From Hyperoplus lanceolatus (taxonomy: Eukaryota > Chordata > Actinopteri > Uranoscopiformes > Ammodytidae), in NCBI GenBank assembly GCA_026929865.2, contig CM049410.1, positions 7,492,501 to 7,556,500 of the forward strand: 64,000 nt of DNA, given 5' to 3'. The notes below the pieces were generated by a model, which saw nothing but the letters and a program-made list of their open reading frames with translations, did not search any database and had not been told where the DNA came from. The position numbers were made by a program, and so were the translations under genes. Within the stretch, counting starts at the first letter, position 1. Every line of letters begins with the position of its first letter. Shown here piece by piece: positions 33,923-46,907 of the stretch.

Positions 33923-36900
33923 TTAATCGGTGATAGCGGCCTCATCTTTACCGTTTGTTTGCTCTTTCTCACGACACAGAGACAGTGACCCTGGCCCAGC
34001 AGCTAACGGAGAGCCAAACCCAGGGAAAAGGGGTTCTGTGAATCTGGAGTAAACGGTGTAGAGATGTGTCAGTTTGTCAGATGAAACAGCGTAGAAGGAC
34101 AAAGTGCCAGCAGGCCAGTCAAGATACACTGCAAATTTGTTATACAATGTTTTAGCAATGCCTCGTATCGCTGTTATTGCGTTGTTGTGCATTAGACAGT
34201 TAGTCTTACTACTGGCCAAAAACCCGGGACCCTCATTCATGTAGCGCAGACTCCAGGACTTGCCATTCCGCCCAAAGTTGCTTTCACAACCTTTTCCTCT
34301 CCTGCTGATTCCTCTGTAACTCGCTGCTATTTCATACTGTGCCTCACCCACTTCTATTTCCCAGTAACTGCGACCAGTCAAACCATTACTACACAGAACC
34401 TGTCTGACGTCAGTAAACCTGTCTGGGTGAAACTTATAAGGCTGTTGCTCTTTCACATATTTCATCCGGCTGTTGTCCTCTGAGATGATAAGCTGTCTGT
34501 GTGCTGTGTTTGGGTCCAGGGCGAGTTCACAGGCATCTGATAAAAAGAACAAAACACAATAAAGCAGTATTACGTACTTGATATAGTCAGTGACTACGTT
34601 TACATACACAGCATATTCTGATTAAGGTCCATACTCTGGTTAAGACAATATTCCAAATAAGGTGTTTGCAGCTACAGGGATATTCCCCCTACCTAAAGGT
34701 TAGTGTCGGTGGTGGAGACGCTTGCCAGATCTAGCGATAGTGCTGTCCCATTTTACCATTTTGTCAGCTTAAGTCAGTAATAGTTCAGTGCTTGAGGTTT
34801 TAGGGGGGACATTGATATTCACGTCTAATGCATCAAGTAAGTAACATCACAGAGCATCGGCCAGTTATTTTCATGCGTAATGAGGAGCGCATTGTAACAG
34901 CCAGAATCTATAACATATAGTGCTACTTTCCTCAGTCAGCCCATGTTACAATAGCGGACTGTAGCGGGCAGATCAAATGGGCGAATGCTCTGACAATGTG
35001 CGCTAAATAACTTAATGACGTGCATTTGATGAAATACATCGTGCAAAATATGGCGAAATTATTCATAAATACTAGGCTTCTTTTGATAAGTTCGGATGGG
35101 GTTCACACCAGAGATGATCCGCTGCCGCTTGCAAGCGGCCCGAGACCACCTCATTCAATCGCAGCATAGTCCGGTTGTTTAGTGCGCACCAAAGTCTCTG
35201 ACTCAAACCAACCCAAATGAACCGCACCAAGGGTTCTAAACCAAACAATATATCTTACTCCGCACCACCTCCTCTGATATTCAGGCATTAGGGGTGCTTT
35301 AGGTAAAGGACAATAACATGTCTTTCTTAGAGCTGGGCTCAAACAAACAGCCATTATGACATCATACATTACATCTTCTGTCTTTTAACTATTTTATTGC
35401 AACGTCTTGGTGAGATGCAACCTATTATACCAGCATGCAGTGGAGCGACAGGCAGGTTATTCCATTAACATGTCTGCAACATTCATGTTTATCATGTGAC
35501 ACAAGTCCACACAACATGTCATGAAAGCTGCTCTGTTATCAGTAATAATAATAATCTTTTTTTTTTAACTTACACTTCCGCAGACCAGACTTTAACCTCT
35601 GCATTCCGCCATGGTCCACTCTGAAATAATTAACATGGTGAAGTTGTTAAAATGGTCCCGAGGTGCCAAACAGCATTTGAGAGACATTTCAGGAAAACCT
35701 AGCAACACAATGACATTTCACAAAAGAAAATGTCCTGTGTATTGCAATATTTCACATTCATTTTCAACCTGAGTGAAAATCTATCGAAACGTCAGCATTA
35801 CAATTTCGGTCTTTATCATTTATAATCTCATTCTACTCTGTTCAATTGTGACAAATGTTGAGTAATAACAATTTGCTGTTTGACCAGTGGTTTCCAATCT
35901 TTTTTCTGATCAAAAAGCCCAATATTCAAGTTGTAATAAACAGTATTTGTCATGATCCTGCCTGGGCCTCTTTGCCTCTGTTTTGTTTTTTGCCCTTTCT
36001 GCTTGTCTGGTTTATTGCAGGGTTGGAGCAGGTGTGTGGGAGTCAGTTCAAGCACTCACAGCTGCCAGCAATCACCAATCAACCGCCCTTCATATACCCG
36101 GCCCGACCTTCCAGATACTGCCAGATTGTAGTCTCAGTTCACGCAGTCAGTAGCTCTGTCGCTCGAACCTGCACCAGCAAGCACTTCCCTCCGGACTCCT
36201 ATGCCCACCTGCTCTGGTTTGCTCTCGCCCAAGCCCCTGGACATTCTCCTTTGCTCTCTCCCTGGACACTCCCCCCCCACACCCCCCCTCCCCTCCTGGA
36301 CAGTTGGAGTTTCCCTGGATCCCAGCCCAACCCCCAGCTGATTCTTGCTAAATAAACCTTCTTAAACTGGTACTGTCTCCGCGCCTGTGTCCTCCCTGTC
36401 CAGCCATAACAGTATTATCATTAGTAGTAATGATTCATACTTTAAAGTGGCCAGTTGCCACTGTGGATCTTCCAATCCAGCAGAAAGCAGTTTCACTCCT
36501 GACTCTCCTGGATGATTGTAGCTCAGGTCCAGCTCTCGCAGATGGGAGGGGTTGGAGCTCAAAGATGAAGCCAAAAAAGCACAGCCGTCCTCTGTGACCA
36601 TACAACCTGACACCCTGTTTACATAAACGGATAATTCAATTAATTGTAATTTTTAGAATTAAATTGTGTATTTTAGTATGTAGTAAAAGTGTTTATAATC
36701 TCAACATACGGTGTACAATGTGACAAAGTCTTTAAATGCAATTATGTTCCAACCTAAGAGTTTCCAATCTGCATTGATGACTCCTTAATCCAGCAGAAAG
36801 AAGCTCCACTCCTGCATCCTGCAGGTCGTTGTTACACAGGTCCAGCTCTCTCAGATTAGAGGTATGGGAACTGAGAGCTGAGGCCAGAGCTTCACAGCTT

Positions 36901-39900
36901 CTCTCTGACAGCTGGCAGCTACTCAACCTGGATAACATTTGTTGATGATGAAACACAGCCTCTTTTGTTGGTGGTTCTACGTAGAATATGACTATAAATT
37001 TGTATTAAACAATCCACTAAATATTTCATTACAGAATTACTGACCTGAGAGTTTCCAGTGTACAGTGTGGGCTCTCCAGTCCAACAGAAAGGAGGTTCAG
37101 CCCTGAATCCTGCAGGTTGTTGTCACACAAGTCCAGCTCTCTCAAGCTGGTGGTTTTACAGGTGAGAACTGAGGCCAGAGTCTCACAGCTTTTTTCTGAG
37201 AGGTCACAAGCACGTAACCTGAAAAGAAGAAAAAGTCATCCTGACGCAAACAAATAATCTGCAAGTAGTTTTAAACATGTCAAATAAACAAACAAATGTG
37301 TAGAAGAGTGTTGTTCCTGAAACTTAATTTTTAAAGAAATTAGAAAATAACTAAAATATCAACCAGGGAGCAGTGTCACATTTAAACCAAAATGTAAAAG
37401 AAACAAGGACGAAATAAGGAAATGGAAATCCATTTCACCCCACTGACAGTGAGTCAGTGTGAATTTAATGTGCTACAATATGTTGAAGTACCATTCTGAA
37501 TTGTACACCCAAACTCTAAAAGAAAATAAAGAGAACCTAAACCTGTAAGGTGAAACTCAATGAAACAGTATAGAAAGAAACTGACCTGAGAGTTTCCAGT
37601 TTACAGTGTGGACTCTCCAGTCCAGAACTGAAAACCAGTACTCCTGAATCCTGCAGTCTGTTCAAACTCAGGTCCAGCTGTGTCAGACTGGAGGACCGGG
37701 AGCAAAGAAAAAGGGCCACATCATCACAGCTATCCCACGTCAGCGCACAGCTAATCAAGCTGAAAAAGAATGAGTGATAAAGAGAAACATCAGCACTGAA
37801 AATGCTGTGTTTCCATCTAATGCGACAGATTAAGTTCGACAAAATGCCATCATACCTGAGGGTTTCAAGTTGACAGTGTGGACTGTTTAATCCCGCCAAG
37901 AGCAGCTTCACTCCTGAGTCTCCCAGTTTGTTGTTAGTTAGGTCCAGCACTCTAAGAGAGGAGGACTGGCCAACAAAGACTGAGGACAGATTTCCACAAC
38001 ACTCGTCAGTCAGATTACAGCAGCTCAGCCTGAAAAAAAAATTAAGGACAAATACTTTTAAAATAAGTTTTAATTTAAAGCAGTTTGACAGAATGTTGAT
38101 TGCTTCATAGAAAAAGTACTTCCTTTTTATAAATATTTTTAATTATAATCATTCTTATTCTTCCTTTAATCTCTTTATTAGCACATTATTAGCTTAGTTT
38201 AGTAGCTAATGCTTATTAGCTTCAGAGAGGCGCCTTTCAAGGAATATTTCAGTATATTTCAACTTGCCTGCCAACAAGTTCACCCAAGGGTATATCCACA
38301 TTCAGTAAGCCATAACGGCTATTCCAGGTGGGTATTGGTCTTTTTTTGTTTTCTTTTTTTGGCTTGACCGCAGGGCAAGTCCAGCCCTACAAACGCAAAT
38401 GTTGCTCAGTGAGTGCGTGCATTACTGACTGACTGGCTGACTGAGTGAGTGGGAGACCAGAAGTCAGCGATAGGTGATAAAAGCCATTACGTCATATTAG
38501 TCAGCCCTTATTTGTAGTATTGCTTTCAAAATAAATCTACACCAGCAGGTCACGGACACACAAATCGAGGTGGAGAGGAATCCTGCACAGTCTGTATTAA
38601 GCACAGAAACATCCATAAATAAAGCAAGCAGACCTGAGAGTTTCCAGTCTACATTGTGGATTCTTCAAGCCACCTGTGAGCTCCTGGAAACCACAGCTCA
38701 CGTCATTGTAACTCAGGTCAAGCTCTTTCAGATTAGTAGCTTGGGAGCTGAGAACGGAGGCCAGAGCTTGATAGCTTTTCCAAGACAATTTACAGCCACT
38801 CAACCTGAAGATGTCATAGCAAGAGAAAGAATAAATATTCAAATAAAAAATGTAACATTTACAGTATGTTATATGTTAAATAGGATGTACACCCACATAG
38901 CAACCCTGGATGCTTGCACCACTGGCAGCAACCTCAGAAGACCTTCCTCTGAAGCAGAGAATTTCTTAAGGTCAAACACATCCAACTCTTCCTCTGATGA
39001 TAGTAAGATGAATACTAGAGCTGACCACTGAGCAGGAGACAGTTCATTTGTGGACAGACTCCATGAACTGATGTACTGTTGGATCTCTTCCACAAGATAA
39101 GGATCATTCAGCTCATTCAGACAGTGAAACAGGTTGATGCATCGCTCTGGAGAAAGATTCTCCCTGATCTTCTTTTTGATGAACTGGACTGTGTCCTGGT
39201 TGCTTTGTACACTACTCCCTGATAGGTTTAATAGGTTCTGAAGACATGCCTGATTGGTCTGCAGTGAGAGGCCTAGGAGGAAGCGGAGAAACATGCCCAT
39301 GTGTCCATTTTGACTCTGTAAAGTCTTTTGGACTGCACTCTGGAAGAGGTGAGTCACTGCAGATGTTTCTGTGGTGTCTACATACTGTTGGGAGGTTGAT
39401 TGTTCTTCAGACAAGAGGTTGACTCCAGATATGATGAATGACACAAAGACATGAACAGCAGCCAGAAACTCTTGAAAGCTTGAATGTGCAAAGCAGAAAA
39501 GTTTGTCCTGATTCAGCCTACCGTCCTCTTTAAAGATATTTGAGAACATTCCTGGGTAGACAGAGGCATTTCTAATATCTATGCCGCACTCGATAAGATC
39601 TGCTTCATAGAAGATCATGTTGCCTTTCTGAAGCTGCTCAAAAGCCAGTTTTCCCATGGACAGAATCATCTTGCTGGTCGCTGTGTTCCAGACTGGATCA
39701 GTCTCAGTTCTTCCGCGATATTTGACATTTGCCACTTTGGACTGATCTAAAAGAAAATGTATGTACATCTCTGTCAAGGTCTTAGGCAGGTTTCCTCTGG
39801 CATTACTTTTCAACAAATCCTCTAGAACTGCTGCAGTTATCCAGCAGAAGACTGGGATGTGACACATAATGTGGAGGCTTTGTGATGCCTTGATGTGGGT

Positions 39901-41491
39901 GATGATTCTGTTTGCCAGCTCTTTATTTCTGACTCTCTTCCTGAAGTACTCCTCCTTCTTTGGATCAGTGAACCCTCTCAGCTCTGTTACCCTGTGCACA
40001 TACTCTGGAGGAATCTGACTGGCTGCCTCGGGTGCTGTGGTTATCCAGAGGCAGGCAGAAGGGAACAGTTTTCCCATTATGAGGTTTGTTAGTAGCACGT
40101 CTACTGAAGCTGAATCAGTAACATCATTAAGGATTTCGTTGTTGTGGAAGTCCAAAGAAAGTTGACACTCATCTAGGCCATCAAGGATAAACACAATCTT
40201 GAGTTTATCAAAACTGCAGATTTCGGCTTCTTTGGTTTCAGGAAAGAAGTGATGAAGAAGCTCCACCCAGCTGTATCTTTTCTCCTTGAGCAAATTCAAC
40301 TCTCGGAAAGTGAGTGGAAATATGAACTGTATATTGCTGTCGATTTTGTCTTCAGCCCAATCCAGGGCAAACTTCTGTGTCAAGACTGTTTTCCCCATAC
40401 CAGACCCTCCTTTTGTCATTACTGTTCTAATCAATACATCTTGATCAGGTACGTCTTCAAACAAGCCTTCTATATTGAACGGGTGTTCCATATTAGGTGT
40501 TTTGTTTGTTGCTGTTGCAGTTTGTCCAATCTCCTGTTTCACACTGACCCCTCCAGACCTTTCTTCCGTGATATGGAGCTCTGTGTAGATCTCATTAATT
40601 AGCAATTGCTTTCCAGATTGGGTTGCTTCCCCAAACAAATGCTTAAACTTCTTCCTCAGGTTGGATTTGACTTTACGCTGGCAATCATTGAGAGTCTCTG
40701 AAAGAATTATCGAGAGATAACAGTTATTAGGATATGCATGTAAATGTAAGTGGAAGGAATGGCTTTTTAATTTGAAAAAGTATTGACATTTTTAAGATTA
40801 TATTCATAACACCTTTAATGAAACTGTAATTCATTGTTCAATGGATATTGTAAAGTAGTTTGAACCATATTTATGTCATTGGGAGATTACCAAACCTTGG
40901 GGCTAAAGGAGGAGTTTGCAAAAATGATAATAATGGTGATGCTAACAAATGGGAAGTCATTGAAGGATCATGTTTTGTTCTACCAACAGTGTGTATGAGG
41001 TCAATTAGTTGTTTTTTTTCCTATAGTAAGGTAGGACCTATAGATACTTTAATACATACAGTAGGCTACATGGTAAAGGGATGTCAGCACAAAGCAGTGC
41101 AGACACAGTAGAACACTTCATGATATCTTTACCATGGTCACATAGTAATAATAACACTGCAGTTACTATGTAACTCTATTCTATCATTTCATGAATTCAT
41201 TTATTTCCCCTTCTTACCTTTCGGTGTTGGGTTGATGTTTGATAAACGCTCAGCCAAGTCATTCTTTTTGATCTTCTTCAAAACAATAATGGTCACCTCT
41301 GCTGCATTTCTGTTATAGGTCTCTGTGATCTCGTCCAGTGTGTCCAGCCTGTCTTTATTTTCTAATTGGCACTTTGGGATGGCTGGGAAGCCTTCCAAGA
41401 TCTCAGCCTGCTGCAGGAACCATTTGAACTTTTTGAAGTCTCCATCTGCTAAATCCTCCAATGTTGCCAGCAGCTCTACGGGTGTTGCCAT
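33923..41491 (-). CDS. NLR receptor: PYD-FISNA-NACHT-LRR-B30.2
   Basis: A complete fish-type NLR of 1,258 residues, likely a cytoplasmic innate immune sensor. Exons (minus): 41,491-41,218; 40,697-38,897; 38,804-38,634; 38,029-37,856; 37,759-37,586; 37,218-37,045; 36,927-36,754; 36,614-36,441; 35,620-35,574; 34,536-33,923. All junctions keep phase. Exon 1 is a pyrin domain ([20 protein letters not shown]). Exon 2 begins with the fish-specific FISNA region ([27 protein letters not shown]), then NACHT with Walker A GGSGMGKT (about 188-195) and Walker B ILDGLDE (about 263-268). Six exons of 171-174 bases each carry a leucine-rich repeat unit (LDLSYN, LDLCNN). The last exon is a PRY-SPRY/B30.2 domain ([37 protein letters not shown]). 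The exon plan and domains fit the expanded teleost NLR-C group; within it I cannot choose an ortholog. Confidence 0.93.
35948..36411 (+). mobile_element. Solo LTR with GTATT target duplication
   Basis: The sequence starts TGTCATGATCC and ends CATAACA, giving TG...CA ends. GTATT flanks both sides (35,943-35,947 and 36,412-36,416), the 5-base duplication expected of a retrovirus-like integrase. AATAAA lies 60 bases before the end, giving plus orientation. No internal region remains. It sits 30 bases from the last LRR exon, in an intron of the NLR and antisense to it. Confidence 0.88.
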
Positions 41492-41508
41492 GGTTCCCTC
41501 TTACTGAA

Positions 41509-42299
41509 AGACCATTAAATATTTTTTAAATTTGAAACTTTTTTTAAAAATTTAAAAAAAATTATAATTAGGGTGCATGATTAAAGTTAATCAATAGACA
41601 ATGTTTAGGACTGTCCCCGACTTAGACTTTTCTCAGTCGAATCGGATCTGCCTGTTCAATCCAGAGACTCGACTATTTGTAATACTATTTGTCAATCAGA
41701 AAAGTGCAAAACGGTGGAAAACGGACTTTGGATCACTCAAAACGTAGCTTTTATTAAACACCGTGCAGGTTGAAAACTTATTTTACGAGTGAAATGGAGA
41801 TTTGGAACAGAGCTGAGGCGCCAGCAGACGAAAGCCTCAACGAGTCGATGGAAAAAGAAAAAAATTCTGCTGAGACACACAAGTAAAAAAGAAAGAGACG
41901 CTTGCGCTCTAGATATGGGGTGTATGTTTCCAAGGTGACCTATCTTTACTACAACATTACTGCACCAAGCAGATCAGAGTCAATAGTGCACAAAAGGTTT
42001 AGATACACTTTGGTATTTTATTTTGTCATTTCAAGTTTTGTTTTTACAACTCTCTTCTATCGTTTTGGACACAAAGTGACATATTATCGACACCTACTGG
42101 CCTGGTATGATTATGTCATCGCATTGCTTTATTATTCTCTTTTATTGTGATGCATAATGTCTGACTGAGAAAAAACCACGGCTCATGTTGAAAAAAATTG
42201 TCGTCGACTGTGGGGGTTCCGATTATTCGAATCGCCGAGTGTCAGGGGGCAGCCCTACTTTGATTTGTAGTATAACTGTATGTAAATGTGCTAGTTATA
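41509..42299. other. Gene-free stretch upstream of the NLR gene
   Basis: No coding sequence was seen. The first 300 bases are likely the NLR promoter side; no clear TATA box could be picked in the AT-rich sequence. Confidence 0.4.
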
Positions 42300-43611
42300 G
42301 GGGAGCCCGGGGCTGGTTGGCACACGGGGCAGGTTGGCACACACCTATTTTCTGGTCCTTGGAAGGTCACAGAAACAAAATGTTTACATCAAAATGTCTG
42401 TTTTCTTTACTTGCACTTATCTACTGTTAAAACATGTGAAAGTAACTAACTTTTTTGGCGAGGTTAAAATTTCCGTTTTATAGTAGCGAAAGTAAAAAAG
42501 TGGTCTTTTGACTAAACATATAATAAAACTGTGAAAGTTGGAGATATTGTAAATGTGTTATAACTAGTTTATAAACATGAGAATCAGCTACATTTTAATG
42601 TAAGATTTCATAGTCTGTGATGAGGAATGCTAGTTGGCTTATACAATTTCTTCTCAAATTTGGTTAAAATGTGAGCTGGGCTGGTTGGCACACTGATTTG
42701 GGGGCTGGTTGGCACATGACAAAAACTGTAAAAAAATTATGGTAAGCCATGTAGGCTATTATATATGAAGGTATATTTGTTTCCTTATGTGTGTATAGGC
42801 TACAAGTCTGTCTGTGTGTGTTTTTGTTAATGTGTTTCGGGGATACTATGGCTTTTGTGGTTAATGTCCCTTTAAAAAATTGTGTGACCCCTGACCTCAT
42901 ACAAAATTGCTATTTCTGATTTGTAATCCTCAGGTAAAAATAGGCCTTAGTTTTAAAACCTTCTTGTTATTTTTATTACTAGGCCTATATATGTTTTTTT
43001 ATTAATATTCCTACCCAATAAGGATAAAATTGCAATTTCAAATGTAATCGGAATTAATAATATTGTATAATATTTGCTAATAAATGCTAATCAAGTTAAT
43101 ATTTTCTAGCTTGACCGCTAGCGGTTGCTCATTTTACCTTTCACAAACACACAAAGCACTCATAGTAGGTATATTATTGTATTTTGTTAATAAATAGACT
43201 TCTGACACATTAGGGCAAACAAACGAAACAATAGTCCTACTGATATGTTGCTTCAAATTGTTGTTTGGTTCTAAAATATGAGCTGATAATCTATTAAATG
43301 TTTATGTTTACTGTTTATTGGTTAAATTAAATGATCAAACTTTTAATTTGGTTGTTTAATTCTTTTTAAGTGTCACATTTTAACAGTGTGCCAACCAGCC
43401 CCACGATGGGGATGGTTGGCACACATGCGCAACATTGCTTTAATCATATACCATCTTATTTTGCAAAATATTTGTGAACAATTAAAACATAATCATGTAT
43501 AGCTGAGACTTAAACCTTTCATATTCTGCTGGTTAGAATATTGAAATAAAAATTATGCCAGAGAAATACGGCAGTGAGTAAAAAGTGTGCCAACCAGCTC
43601 CCGGGCTCCCC
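42300..43611. mobile_element. 1.3-kb TA-target element with repeated GGTTGGCACA words
   Basis: Inverted ends GGGGAGCCCGGGGCTGGTTG and complement GGGGAGCCCGGGAGCTGGTT, flanked by TA on both sides (42,298-42,299 and 43,612-43,613). GGTTGGCACAC or its complement recurs inside at about 42,310, 42,330, 42,680, 42,708, 43,388 and 43,415. No transposase. TA targets suggest Tc1/mariner-related mobilisation. Confidence 0.8.
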
Positions 43612-43652
43612 TACCTCAGCTTGTGGATATTAACCAATACTTGAATACTGAC

Positions 43653-45002
43653 CTGGGGCCGGTTTCCCAAAGCCTTCGTAGAGCCTTCTTAACGCTACGT
43701 CATTCGTAACCCCTAGGTAGAGTTCCTACTTAACATTTCGCCTGTTTCCCGAAACGTTCTTTGCTACGAATCTCTTTCGTACGTCCTACGTTGGTAAGGT
43801 TGGTCTGGAGCGCCCGCAGAGCCTTCTTAGCTCTACCGTAGGGATGTTTCAGCTCTCATTTGTGTCATTTAACTAATACATCTGACTGTATTTCATATCA
43901 AACGGACACAGCGATGACTGTATTAAATAACAAACTGTTAAAAACGATAACTGTATATAGCGTACATTTCGCATTTAAAGTAAGCTATATATTTTAGCAG
44001 AATACCATTCACTCTGATTCACAAAGTGTTCAAACTATAAGTAGCCTACATAGTCATCTAACTGACTTGACAATCAGCATTAACTGATTGGATGCGATGT
44101 CCGTCAATATGAAAATAGGCTACTTTATAGGCCTACGTGATACACTACAGCCTACAGTCGGATCGTTTTTATCAGTTTGATATTTAATACAGTCATCGCT
44201 GTGTCCCTTTGATATGAAATACAGTCAGATTTATAAGTTTAATGACAAGTGAAGTCCCTGCGATCGCTGTGGCATCGCCAGAGATAGGCTTGGCTACTAC
44301 AGACCCCCACATTTCCTTCCGTAAGCACCATGCGTAAAACGGACACGAGTGACATCCCTGTTGCGCATGGAACTGCCACAAGTCATTCATGAAGAAAATA
44401 ATTGCTGGAAACAATCTTAATCTCCTCCGCTGTTTCTATATTTTTCTATAGCCTAGGCTACCTTTTTTAAATCAGTAGGCCTATAGGCTATGGTAATACG
44501 TTCGACCAAGGTTAACACTAGAACCATCGCACTGTTCGCAGTGTGCGTCGGATTCTCCGCCTCAAAACATGTAAACGTGTGAAAAAATTAATGAATAATC
44601 AATTAAAGCTTACCTTAAAATAAGTGTGCCATGTTACTGTTTATTGTATTTAGGATTTTAGCTCATTTGGACGCTGTTTGGGCCGTCTGTTTCTATTGAT
44701 ATAGGCCATTGGCGATATTCTACTTTCAGTTTCCTTACTGACCCACCACGAAACGTGAGGAAGGATTTCTAGTAATCTTTTATTCGCAAAGACTTGTCAT
44801 GCAGCTTCGCATGAAATAAGCAGGAAATGGAAAATCGAACTCTGAGCAATCGATTTCAGCAGTGTACGTACGACGTATGGAGTGTTTCTCCTAAGAGACC
44901 GTTCGGGAACCACGACTACAGAGGTAAACAACTTTGGTAAGTCATAACGTAGGAGTCTTCGTAGCTCGCTAAGAGATGACGTTATCGGGAAACCGGCCCC
45001 AG
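43653..45002. mobile_element. 1.35-kb TIR element (CTGGGGCCGGTTTCCC ends)
   Basis: The left end CTGGGGCCGGTTTCCC and the exact complement at 44,987-45,002 bound the element. Subterminal blocks on both sides contain CTTCGTAG and related words. No clean target duplication is seen. It contains the dispersed repeat at 44,551-44,720. No coding sequence. A PIF/Harbinger origin is possible. Confidence 0.75.
44551..44720 (+). repeat. Dispersed repeat shared with 10,692-10,852
   Basis: Same sequence and orientation as the earlier copy, with small indels. It is probably part of an element that inserted into the surrounding TIR element. Confidence 0.65.
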
Positions 45003-45699
45003 TTTGTTGCTTGCTCATTTGTGGCAGATGGCAACTGTAGTCAGCTTGGAATGACAGGAGTAAGACAGGATTACACATTAAAAAGCATCAAAACGAACAG
45101 CTGTCCAACACGGAGCTGAAAAACGAAACTGAAACTTAACTGTCCTGTCCTGCCTGGGCTGACTTAAGGTGGAGCAACCAAATATAGCCTAAATGAATAA
45201 ATATTGTACTAAACTGTAACACAAGTAATGAGTTGTGGAATTTGTATCAGTAGCATACAGTAGTGCACAATCTTCGCTGATGTGAACGTTATTGTAGTTT
45301 TTCCGAGGCATTCACGAGTTCCTAACGTTATATAATAATAACCTCTAGTCATTGTCACCACACAGCAGCATATTAACTTTATAGGAAAACTACAACTCCA
45401 TTAGCCCTGCTCTTTTCTCATTATTGTCATTTTTTCATAGATAGACAGTTGATCAGTAATACCTGGAGAGTGTAGTCTCTCCTGTGCTGCTTGCTTCGTT
45501 AGTCTAGAGAGGTTTGGATCCGTCTCTCGCACGCCTTCCTTATATTCAAAATCAGTGCCGTTAGGAGCGGTTAGGAGTCTCGGGAGTGGGTCGCGGGGGA
45601 TCGGGGCGGGGCAATATTACCTGGCTACATTCACTTGCAGTCGGACATTTGAAACTCGCGCTCGTAAATGTCTCTTAACAGCCAAAAATAAATGTTTAA

Positions 45700-45795
45700 T
45701 TTGGCGCTGCCAACTGGGGTGGCAGCTGGGGTGGCAAGGCTTTTTTTAGGGTGGCAGTTGCCACCCCAGGCCACTCCGGTAGATCCGCCCCTGAT
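45700..45795. mobile_element. hAT-like terminal fragment
   Basis: G-rich sequence with GGGGTGGCA repeats ends GGTAGATCCGCCCCTG, complement CAGGGGCGGATCTACC, a hAT-type end. The partner end was not identified. Confidence 0.45.
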
Positions 45796-46907
45796 CCTGT
45801 GAAGCTCTAATGCAAATTACATGGCCGCCCAAATATTTTTGACCTCTTCTCATGAAATGATTGTGGTTTACAAATGATTGTGGTGTGATTTATTCTTGAT
45901 AAAGTGTATATCTTCTCAAAACATTATTGATCAATCTCATTGTAAACAGTGAAAATTAAACCACAATTAACGTTTGCAAACTGTGGATTCAGGTTTAAAC
46001 CAAATTGGGGCAAGCAAGCCATGGCATCTTGTACACCCCTTTTTTAACCTTCATGTTGATGACGCATATGACATCAAGTTAGCGAGTTTCCGAGTTCCAA
46101 ATATCTATATTTGTTGCAAATATCTATTTTTATAAATATTCAAGCACACTGATTTCTGTCAAAACTCATTAATTAAATGCATCACATTACATGACTTACT
46201 GTAATTGCTTTTCCATACGTTTTCTGCCTGATTTGCATAATCTTCCCGGGACGACAGAGGGTCCCAGGGTTACATGAACCTTTTAGTTCCTTGAAAAGGA
46301 GTTAATATGTATTCAATACTGTGCGACTATTATCCATGATAGCATGAATCTTCTTCTCAACAGAGTTTTCGTGCCAGATAGCATTCCAAAATCAAATCAA
46401 ATAATCTCACCCATTGTTTAAAAAAAATGCCCCACTCTGACCCTACTAAAGGAAGTGTTGACATCATGTGTGCCACTAAGAAGTGAGAAGGGAGTGACGC
46501 CACGCTGCCTATGGGACTCTTCAGCACACAAAACTACTAACTATTCATTTTAAATAACAAGAACAAAACATACAAAAACAGTTTTGGTTCAAAGTAAAGC
46601 GGCCATGTTTATTATTAGAACGCTTTTTATGTAACAGTCATGAAATGATACTGGAGTAAACATCAACATATTTATTTTTTGCTACCCACCAAGGACAGCA
46701 AGCCTCAGGTTCATGTGTTTTTATTTTTCTAGAACCACTTGGGGAGTGGTGGCATGGTTAACCCATGTTGTTTGAAGAAACATATTTTTACATTATGGGA
46801 AATAGGCTAATATTTCAGATTAAAAATACATCACTGTGTTATTTAAAGAAAAGTACTATTCTTTTAAGTGATAACTGCGGTGATAAGAGCATCAATTAAG
46901 AAATAAC
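45796..46907. other. Gene-free stretch
   Basis: AT-rich intergenic sequence; no gene or clear repeat was seen. Confidence 0.5.
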
